Assembly (NCBI RefSeq): GCF_963576615.1
Contig: NC_088711.1
Coordinates: forward strand, 58,818,248-58,882,247
DNA from: Watersipora subatra
Lineage: Eukaryota > Bryozoa > Gymnolaemata > Cheilostomatida > Watersiporidae
Length of the DNA: 64,000 bases
Direction of reading: 5' to 3'
Positions 31,701-43,700 of this stretch are shown in pieces. The notes beneath the pieces were generated by a model. The model saw nothing but the letters and a program-made list of their open reading frames with translations, ran no database searches and was not told the origin of the DNA. A program made the translations under genes and the position numbers. Each line of letters opens with the position of its first letter. Within the stretch, counting starts at the first letter, position 1.

Positions 31701-34700
31701 CCAGATGGAGCATTACTTAACTTGTCTGTTAAATTCCAGCCAACTATATCAGTAAATTGCTACATAGGTTAATAGCAAGCAATATTAATGGAATCCTACT
31801 CTTACAATTTTGCATTAAAACAATGACCCAAAATCTTTGCTATCTCACCAAGACATCACCGCAAAGATAGCCTCTGTTGATGTCACGATTGGCTGACGAT
31901 AACTAAACACGCGCAGCAAATGGCTAGAAGCATGAAAAAAGAAACACGAGCAAACAAATCCTACTAGATGATTTGGAAAAACTTGGCAAGCGCTATTTTG
32001 ACATATGAAATAAGTGCCTAATCCAAACCCTCAAATATCGACATCAGTTGAATATCAACACTAGTTCTGTTATAAAGATGTTAAAAAACTACCTGTGACA
32101 AATTTCTCAGCCTTTCTTCACTAGAGCCGCGTGCCTCCATACCCTTGACTCCTCCAAAGGAGTATATTGTGGACCCATCCTGTAATAGTACAACCACAGC
32201 TGACATCTTCTCCAATCTACACCGAATAATAGAGGTGGAACGAGACAGGTTTTTTAAGTTCGAGACGAGACTCGAGACACTGTCTTGTAAAAATTCGAGA
32301 CTCGAGACAGTAAAATAATATGCATTTGGTGATGATTTTACTACACAAGGACTAGCGTACTAAATATATAAAATTGATAAACCTCTTTATAAATTGAATT
32401 TTCTCCTGGTGTAAACGATTTAAATACAACATTTTAATTGCGACATGCATGTATTTTTTGTAAACAAAAGTGACACAAACAGTTCTAAAATAGCGAAGTT
32501 ATATATTTCTAAGAATTTTGAGCTTGATTGATACTAATTATTATAAACATATTGCTTTGTACATGTATATTTGTTTTAAGTTTGTTTGTGTATTAACTGC
32601 AGTATGTGATTTATATTTAAATTGTACTCATGAAATTATATGAATTACTGTATATATTCTTATATTGAACTAATGATAATGTCATTGTTACCCGAACACG
32701 AACTATGGTCGACACGGCCTTTAGTTCGTTTCTTCGTGTACGGGCAGGTTTTACCCGCAATTGGTAGTATACAAAAGAGGCCCGAATTTTATGAAGGGCA
32801 AATGGTGTTTAGACACGATACGATAAAATACAGATATTTTACCCGCAACAGTCTTATTTATTAAATCAGATTATCCGGAGGGTAATTGGATTCGACCCGG
32901 TATCTGTTTTTAGGACACAGAACCGGACTACAATATATTAACAGGGCTGTTTTCTGGACTACATGATTAGACTCGGCGGCCAACATAATCAATAACAACA
33001 GGTAGTAATGGACCTAGTATAAGTTTAAAGACAGTTGTCCGCAATCCATTACAATATATGGAGTTGTTGTTACCGCGAAAGCCATGTTTTAACAGCCGTG
33101 CGCAAGCGCTTTAGTTCTATGTCCTGTCTCGAGTTTAGCAATAGTTAGGTCGAGACGAGACAAATACGAGACAAGACAGGTCAAGACTCAAGATGTCTCG
33201 TTCCACCTCTACCGAATAATGCATTTTACTGCTTAGGTGATTGTAAGCATTTATTGCCTGGCCTGCAGGGTTCACCACCAAATACATCATGGATAGAGTA
33301 CGAGGTCCTCTACACTTATCCTGCGTGCAGAGGATGAATTGAGGATACATTTGCTTTTCAAATGCTAAGTGATAGTATACCATATACAATGTTTGACTAG
33401 TACTTCAGAGTGAGTTGATCTTTTGAGTGGTACTTCATAGTGAAATGATATGAATCGATTAGTGCTTTAGAGTGGGTTGATATGATTCGAGTGGTATTTT
33501 AGGGTGGGTTGATATGATTCGAATGGTACTTAAGAGAGAGAGTCGACTGATTCGAGTGATACTTTAAAGTGAGTTGATTTGATTCAAGTGGTACTTTAGA
33601 GTTATTTGTAGGATTTTAAATCCTTAGACGGTGAACAGATTTGAACTTATTAACAACACATAAAACTGATCTTAATACATGTGTACACAGAGAAATGTGA
33701 AAAAAATGAAGTAGTCACTAAAAGCATCTAATAAAACACAAATTCAAATCAGTTCCAAGAGAGAGCCAAAACTAAAAAAAAGAAGACTCACTGGAGATGC
33801 GGTCATTGCATGAAAGTAGGTTTTCTCTGAAAGAGAATAGGGGAGTTTAGACCAACTCCGAGTAGGGATATTGTACTTCCACATGTCCCTGAAACATGTG
33901 GAGTTGTCATTCCCTATCCCTCCAGATATGTACACATCTAAAATGTGCAGAATATAAACATTGGAGACACCCAAACAAATACTTTAAAGGCGCAATACCA
34001 ACAAAACTTGTCCTTGTTTTCTGGGTTTGCAATAATAATAATTTGAAGTCTTTATTGCTAATTTTTAACAAAGCCAGCTATATGAATAAAAACCTACACT
34101 GAACATAGAAGACCTCCATTTGTTTTACGAAATGCCTATCAGGAAAGTTTTTATTTGGTCAAGTGCTAGATTTTGAGAAACAAAGTGCAACCATTTTAGA
34201 TACCTTGTATCCTATTGCTATGACTACAATCGGCATCGGGTCTCTATTCCTTTCAATTGGGTGTAGGTAGAAACCTCATCAGATTCTTGTTTTAATTAAA
34301 ACCCCTCCACAGTAGAATGTTAAGACAATCAGTTGTATTGCAAAGACTTGTTAAGTCAGCCTTGACAACAAAATATATGAGCAACTTGAAGGGTATACCT
34401 TTCAGGCAACTTAAATAAAAACATCCTACCATTTTCAACTACGACTTAAAGCCATATCAAAGTGGATAACAATGAACGGTACAGAGTGAAATTTCTGAGC
34501 AGTGAACTCAAAATCACTCTAAAAAGTACTCTGAAAAATTAATGCACGAAAAAACAAATCCAATCAAAAGCCGTAGCAAATCCAATTAACACCGTAGCAA
34601 AATCTGCAAAGTAGAAACAATATTTTTCTAAATTATGGGCCACAATTTTAACCTTTAGAGCATTAAAAATCCTCTCTAACCTTTTGCAATTACTAGATAG

Positions 34701-37700
34701 GCAAGAGCATGTACATGTCCATGAACAAGTCGCATACTTGTATATTACATTACATATATAATGTATATTACATTATATATATAATTTATATAATATTATA
34801 TATATAATAATGAAAGCCGTGAAAAATTAACGAGAACTGAATGGCGGAATATGACTGGGTAGAAAATCAGAGTAAAGTCAAGGCTAAAATATTTTGAGCC
34901 AATCAGCATCAAGATAGGTGAATGATAGAATCCGCTTAGTGGCGATTCTCTGGACATGAAAAGCGGTTTGAGCTGTTCTTAAGAGATTCTATATCTAACA
35001 CTGGCATCAACAAGATCACTAGTAAAGGACTTTCATATCTATAGACAGTGCACTCTCATGCCTTGGAGACGAGACTGACAGTATAACACGGCGTATTTGT
35101 ATGGAAATGAAGGCCATTAAGAACCTGTGATACAGTGAATTGGTGACAGTTTAATCTGGTAGTAGGAGGATTATTGTAGTCAACAATTGATAGTAGTAAA
35201 ACTGTTGTATGAGGCATTGATTATGATACAATATCAAAAATGCCGACTCATCAAGGACAAAGAGATGACGAGACTCACCTGGGCCAATTTGCACACAGCC
35301 ATGGCATTTTCTTGCCTTTGGATACCCTAAAAAATTAATGTCCCACGGTTGAACAAACACATAAAAATTAAGGATTATTTTTTGGAGATGCGAGGTAAGG
35401 CATCCGTCAAATGTAGCAATTGCATATCAGAGGTGCTTGTCATTGACCTTATGACCCATCCTGCTATTTTGACAATGCAAAAGTAAGATGTTTCTATTTA
35501 TGGTAATTATGTAGTCTTGGGCATGTGAGGTAAGATTTTATAATGCCAGTGCTCGAGCACGAGTAGTAACAATATTGTTTTGATTAGATGTAACATTGCT
35601 CAGACATGCACACATCAGTGTTGATATGCTGCACTGACACCATATACCTCCTGCTCTATAACAAGCGGTCTAAACAGGGTAATAGCTAGCCTGTCTTGAC
35701 AAACTGTTCTTTTTGGGGAGTTGTCCCCCGTTGAGCGGGGCGAGCAAAACAACAGCTTGTCACAAGACGCACTGCACCCAATGCATCAGCTGCACTGAAA
35801 AGGAGTTGTTCTCTTCCGTCTATGCGGCTTGGCTGCGATGTTATGCTGGTCACTCCATTGGTAATTTTTACAGAACTCGCGCAAAAATTTATGTAGAAAA
35901 AAATAAGATGACTGTGTGTAACTAGAGACCAGTCTCTGCGGTAAACTTTAGTAGAAGTTAAGAACTTAGGCAAAAACAGCAACTAAACATGTTGTTATTT
36001 GTGCGCTCAGTCAGTTTTATTTGTATTTTTGTATCAGTAAGTTTTGTTTGTTCTTATTGATTTTATTTTTAATTTATTTATTTTTAAGTTCTACTAAAGT
36101 TTAGTTTAAAATGTTTAGTCACTGGTGTTGCCTAAGTTCTCAAGTTCTGCTAAAGTTTACCGCAGAGACTGGTCGCAGGTTAAACGTTGTAATCTTATTT
36201 TTTCTACATAAGTTTTTGCACGAAGTTCGTTATGATTACCAAGGGAGCGACCGACAACATCGCAGCCAAGTCGCACAGACGGAAGAGAACAACTCCCTTT
36301 CAGTGCAGCTGATGCATCAGGTGCAGTGCGTCTTGTGACAAGCTGTTGTTTTACTCGCCCCGCTCAATGGGGGACAACTCCCCAAAAACAAGTTTGTTAA
36401 GACAGGCTAGGTAATAGCCTGACAAGCTTGTATTATGAACAAGAAATCTAATACTACAGTCAACCCTTGTTTGTTTGGACTAATATAAACTTGGCCATGT
36501 ACGGATATTGAAAATTTTAGTGTGGATTCACTTTCCAATGGCTCCTTCGAAAATCGTTTTCATTTATTTAAAACAAATAATTATTGGCTTCATAACTATG
36601 ATACGATTCGTACTACTATTTTGAAGCTAATATTTGTGGTTAACACACAGTGTTCAAGCTGCACACATTGCTAAGTTTATCTTTGTTTACGTGAATTGGC
36701 TGTTTATTTATTTATAAAATTTAATTGAATCTGCTCAACCTTTCTTGCATACAAGTGACTCATCCTTTTATCGTTGAGAAATATCTCGCTGCTATATACA
36801 GTTTTATATGAAAGATCTAGCCCTAGTTCTAAACATTGCTTTGGGCAAGCGAGTGAGGAAACTCAGTGAAAACTATACAAGAAAATACATGTAATTCCTT
36901 CTAGGACTCACTCTATGCTTTTATCACTTTTCCTTTCGCCGATGTGCTGACCACAGAAATACGATGCTTCAAAGAAACTGACATCAAATGATGAAATTTA
37001 CTCAAAGAGTCAAATATTTGTCGTAATTCAAATTATATGTTGTAAAATTTGGATATTTAATTGTAAACACAGACTATCATAAACAAATACCTCTTTTTAC
37101 ATTTAAGGATGAGAAGAATTGTACCACTAGCCAGTGAAATTACTTGTTTGAAACAAATTGCTTTTATACTAAATAAATAACCATATTTTGACGAACTAAA
37201 AGTGAGTTGGGCTGTGACAAAACCAACCATTAAGATGTAATATTTTTTGAACAAACACCAGAATTCAGCTATGATGTTAATGGTATTGAAAGTGCGTCAA
37301 TTGTGTGTATCCACGTCTTTTAGAGAACCATTAGCGTGCACAGCACCAACGAGCGTACTTTCTTTGAAACTAACACTAGAGTTTCATGAAGGCATGAGTA
37401 GAGTAAAAAATAACATATCCAACCTGTCTATAAGAAAATACATCATTTTCTTAGTTCCCATCCGCCGCGGTGTGTGCAATTTGGCAACAGAAAAAGGATC
37501 TGGCTATAACTAATTGCCTAACCTACCTAGCCAAAACAGTCAAGATGGTGTTTAACAAACAGTTAGATTCGACATTAAGAGAAAATGACATAACGTACCA
37601 TGGTGATCATCTCTGACTGTATTCAACTTCCGCCATTTCAAAGCCTTAGAACCACCGTTCGAATCTGCACTCGGATCGAACTCCCACACCTAAATTATAT

Positions 37701-40700
37701 ATGAAACTTCAGACAATTTGTGGCACAAAACCAAGTTGAATTCTTTAAACATAAGTTAAATGCCATAAGTTAACCAAATAACACAAGACTGTTCAAGCAC
37801 CTTATCTGATACCATATACCTTGTCTTTACAGCATACACCTGTCTGATACTTATGAAGAAGCAATGAATTTTCTTACATCCTGGTTCAGAATAAACCCTC
37901 AGAAAAAGAAAGTCACACTTGCATTATCAAGAAGGAAACACTGAGTTAGGATGCTTACGAGAGATGAATAGATGAGTGCAGGTATTATTACATAAAATTG
38001 ACTAGTTCAGTCAAACACTAAACTTTGATCACATGGCGTCTCTATACAACAATGTATGCTGATTTGTAGCTAGTCATTGCTTTGCCATTTTACTTACTCA
38101 GTAACCTCCAACAGACTGGATTGTAAACTGGAAAAATTTGTCAATGACTTGAGACCTTATCTACTATTTGATGCTATTTGATTGACATAATGGAAAAACC
38201 ACCTTACTACACGTGCTTGCAATGGCTCAGTTTTCTGCTTGTCCGCATTTTTACGCATGGTAAAGACCCAGCAGAGGAGACAAAGGTCAGCTGGTAAACA
38301 TCATCCAAACATATTGAAACTCTAACCGCTAATATTCATTGCAATAATTCTCTCTCTATCATGATGTACGCAAGGAAAAAACTTAAATTTATTAAGTATG
38401 ACTTCGGTAAAGACAAAGATATTAGCTCGGATGTCAAGGATCCAACATAAAGAAAGCTCACTAGGTGATAGACATAGTAAGCTTACAATATCAAGTGGCT
38501 CGCAGGTTGTCGAGGTGCCACCACCGAACACGTAGACTTTATCATCATACGCTGCAGTTTCATGCCGGTATCTGCAAAAGATAATTTTTAGGTTCATGAA
38601 CAAACTTTCCTACGAGTGAAAGAGTGAACATTTCCACACACAAATAATGGCAGACTGTTTGCAGCAATTTTTATCTCCATGCAGATAGTAAGTTACTGAT
38701 ACGCATTATATTGTCGTTTTATCTAGCAGTCTTTTATAATAATATTATGTTAATGTTGTAACATCCTATTAAATAACCTATATGTAATAATTATCACTAA
38801 ATACAGTTTATATAATGTACAAATATATATCGTTTGAAATAATATATTAAATATAATGTTAAATAGTGGCCTTACTAGTACATGTTAAAGCTATTATAAA
38901 AGAACTCGTGTAGAAAGTAAAAAAAGGTCCAAAGATTAACATTACAGATTACTCACCAGGACACCACAACACACAGACATATGTTTCTCTATCTTGTAGA
39001 TATAAAGATATCAACCAACTAATTCAAAACTAAAATAGAAGTGAGCCTTTACAACTAAATACTTGTAAATCAGACTCTGTTAAGCTTCTACTACGAATCA
39101 TAGAACCAGGCAACTAGCATTATGCTTCTGGAACTATATACGACTATTTTAATGGTTTTTGAAAATTTCTATGTATCGAAAAGTCTGTGAAACACGCAAA
39201 GCATTTACAAAAGAGTTGATGAACATAGCGAGCGTAGAATGCAAAGGGCTGTTTGATATCTTTAATAAAAAATTATAACACAATTTTTTGTAAACCTACC
39301 GATTGCAACTTTTTAACAAATAAATAATATAATATTGACTGAAATAAAAAGCCGTGTACGAAGATCGAAAAAAATATTGCATCGTACAGGTCTCAAACTT
39401 GCAACCTTTAACAAAATAGACCAACAGTTTAACCACTGCCCATTCTGTTGCTTTGCCATAGTCTGAAATAATTGTGAAGTTATTTATTAATAGACGTGAG
39501 GATCTCTCATGGCACACCAGACTGCTATGGTACTAGTACATTCAGTACACTTAATACATTTACAGTGAAACCTCTACTTACAATTACCTCAACATACAAG
39601 TTTCCAACATACAATGTAAAATTTGAGCAAGTATTTGACTCTATCCTAAAGTAATTTTCAACATGTAGCTCTCAAAGTTTCTTAAACCTTCCCAGTTTTT
39701 CAAGTGAAGTTAACAGACTGGTGAAAATTATAAAGAAAACGCAAAAAGTATAATCATACAGGAAAATACAGACTAGGTTAGCCTTAAATTAGCCTTAAAT
39801 TAGCCATGTTGCATATCTCTATCACCACCTTTCATCCTGAGCCTACGTATGGTCAAGCCTACATGCCCATTCACATGTCCCTAAGATGAACTATTGATAA
39901 AACATCTTTCAATAAATTATTACATTATCATTAATTTAGTTTTTACATATATGGTTATTTAGCTTTATACATAGTTTTATGTAATACATTTATTTTATTG
40001 CTGTGTACTTGAAAGAATTGTTTATTACAGAGTTATCTTTAGTTGGTGGGTTGAGAAAAGAATTAAATGAATTACGGTGTATTTTTATGAGAGCATTTGC
40101 TCTGAAATAATTGGTTTTTAATACACAAAGCAGCGTGTGAAGGAAATTAACTTCATATGTAAAAAGTTGACTTTATTATTACTTTGTTAAAGTGATTTAT
40201 AATAAATGTTCAGCTTACATACAGTTCTATTTTAATGTATTAATTAGCTCTTCTGATGTCCAAGAATAGAAGTGGACACAAAAAATTAAACAACACTATA
40301 TTTTACGTGAAACAATAAATGATAGACTCCGTCTGGTTAAACAAGAAAAATAAAAGAACGACCTTGTTAAAATAAACGAACACGAGAGGACAATGACAGT
40401 TATTCCAGCTGAATGACCTTTACATTTTCCTCAAAGTAGTTCCACCACTCAAGCACATATATGATGTTGCGCACTTTCAATAATGAAGATTGCAATAATA
40501 GCGTTTCCATGATTTAGAATGAATTCAGAGTGGCTTCCACTCTGAATTGGCGAGAGAACGGTAAGATAGGTTAGTAGAAACAGTAAAATCGACACCATTT
40601 TGTTTTGCCAAATCTGTGTGAAGGCATGCGCTGTGAGAATTCAATAAGACATCATATAAACATTCACTGCCGATAGATTCAAATCGATACTTGGCTAAGC

Positions 40701-43700
40701 TCTAGAGGTAAAAAACTGAAAAAGAGGTAAAAAAGTAGAGGTAATAAAAGTTTCAGCGCATAACGACACGGATCTCTGCAACGAGAACATTCTACTGTTA
40801 CTCACTACTGTTTCAGCCTGACTTCCTGCTCGTACACCAACATTTACATGCCAGGAAGGGTTACTCGAATGAGGATGGCGAATTAATTTCGTTTTCAAAT
40901 CTGGTAATTGAGATGAATGTGACCAATGGTGACCTTGACCCGAAAGTGAGTCTACTTTTACAAGTTTTGAGGGATACATCACGAATCTTTAAAAAATCTA
41001 TACAGCGCAACTTGGAATCATTGAAACGGTAAGATGTGAAATCGTCGGCAGCAGCCAAATCTGAGCTTATTAGACGCACGGAAACAAAGTGAACATTAAT
41101 AATAGCCTCTCTCGCAGTTGTACTGAGGCACACATTTTTTCTTATGCCATAAGTAGATGAGATGAAGATCGAATGTGGTTTCTAAGAGTGAACCTTTTAG
41201 TGTCAAAGAATTTTGAGCCTGGCAATGTGATGGAAGAGAAATGTGGTGAATAAAAGGAAATCAAACACAAACCTGGCAGATGGGCTGAGGTCGGGATTAC
41301 TGCTTCCCCGAAGGAGCTCCCAGTTAAGAGTGTCAAGGTCAAGTCTGTACATATCATTAACATAGGAGAAGCCAACAGTGCCTCCGAACAGATAGATGTA
41401 CTTGCCAATGTGGGTCATGCTCTGCAAACACCTTGTTATTTCATATAAGATGAAACCCTCAACATTTGACTACATTTAAGGATATGATATACATAACGCA
41501 TATATTGAGGATAAGATACACATATATTAAAGATATGATACACATATATATTGAGGATGAGATACACATATATTAAGGATAAGATACACATATATTAAGG
41601 ATATGATATACGTATATATTAAGGATATGATACACATATATTAAGGATATGATACACATATATATTGAGGATAAGATACACATATATCAAGGATATGATA
41701 TACGTATATATTGAGGATAAGATACACATATATTAAGGATATGATACACATAACGTTATAAGGGAAGCTCTTATTAGTAAACTTACTCAAATTATCCACT
41801 GGCAATGTGCCAGGCTAATAACAAGTGACGAGTAATTATCATTACCTCTCATTGTTTTTAAGCTGATCTTTAATCCCCGGGTAGCACAGCTAGTTATTTA
41901 ATAAAACCTGGTATTTGGTCAAAATCGGACAAAAATTATTATAGAACTCTAATCTGTAATGTTTTCTGCCGCTGTTGCTGCACAATAAAAATATGTGCTG
42001 CCAGTTAAATTTTAACCATCTGTACTCACATGGCCGTAGACTTTAGAAGGCCGTCGTTTCTCATCGCACTTAAGCTTGGTCCATCGATAATTTGTGAGGT
42101 CGCAGCAATACAGCTCATTACTGCGAACTTGAGCAAATGGATAGCCTGTACCGCCAAAGAGCAGTAGCCTATGGCCTATTAAGACGCCTACAACAGAAGG
42201 CAGAATGAATCAAATGCTAACAAACTTAGTACAAAACCAACCACTGCTTTAAACTAAAACTATCAGATGGAAACTTTCCAACTATTCTTTGATGTGAATA
42301 ATAGCAACACTAGTATGCTGGCAGTCCCGCGCGCCATGAGAGATCATGTGTAATAATTCTGCGCACAACTATTCTGTGGTGCTGCAAGGTGGTCTAGCGG
42401 TGCATTTGGTAGTACGCTTAGCTGCTAATTTCGGATACCAGAGTTAAATTCCTGTGTGATGCATTTTATCCTAATGATGTAACCTTGGCCTCGAACAAAA
42501 GGACACGACTCTTATTATAATAAAGATTGATGAAATTGTAAAGCTAGCTTTCGCTGTTTGACCACATAATCACAATTGCATGGCTATATGCAATGGCTGG
42601 TCTAAAACGATACATAAACTAGAGGGTAGTTCTATGAAATGACACCAAAACATCCTTGAATATGTGAGACTAAAATACTCCAGTTTTCATGAAATCTATA
42701 GCTTTGTTAAAACATTGAAGCATTGAAAAAAGGTTTGCTAAGACATTGCGAAAACTTGAAATATAGTGTAGGGCAAATTTTACATATCACGATTGTGTGA
42801 GCGATCACTTAAACTTTCTTTATTAACTGTGCAATGCTGGGCATTCAGCTAGTCTCTAGCCACTGCTGGAGACTAGGAAAAAAGATTGCACCATAGGAGA
42901 TCTGAACTCACAACTTTCTGCTTGATGGGCCAACATTCTAATACCAGCACTGATCGACCACTTCAGACTAATTGTGCAAATAGTGATTCGCTGATCTTTA
43001 TTGGCAAACCTGACGATCCCTCACAGCACACCAGACTACCAGAGTACTTGGCATATTTGCCAAGTCTCCCGGTTTGGCCAGGCCAGGACCCTCCAGTTTT
43101 TTAAGTCAGTCTCCCTTTTGCACAAAATCTCCCATTTTCCTCCAGCTTTTTCAATAAAAGTAGTGGTTTAATTTTTTACTTGCCGTTTTCCCTTTCTTAA
43201 CTAGTTGAGAGCCCTCATCATCATACAAACTTAGCAACAATGAAACAGATCGCTATTAAACCGTATGTTTGCCATAAAACCTGGGCTACTCAAATTTAGC
43301 AACATTGATGTCTAACGATTTGTTCTACAGTTCTTTATCAATAAACAAAGAATATACATGAAGCTGTGACATATCGTTGGTAAACGACCATGACCTCACA
43401 TTGCTAGTAGAGTACCTGAACATTAAAGAAAATCGTCGAGGGGCCTCCTATGTAGGTACTGATAGAGAAAAAAAAACATCACAAAGAAATCTAGGCTTTA
43501 GATTCAACTACTACATTTGCCCTCAATCTCACGCTTTTTTTTCTCAACTACAGTGAAACTCGGATAACTCAAACTTCAAGGGACCGAGCAAAAGTGTTCG
43601 AATTATCAGAGTGTTCAAGTTATCAGAGCACTGTCACAAGTCCATGTATTGACTTATTTATTAGTAGACACATGAACATATACAAACTATAATATAAATC

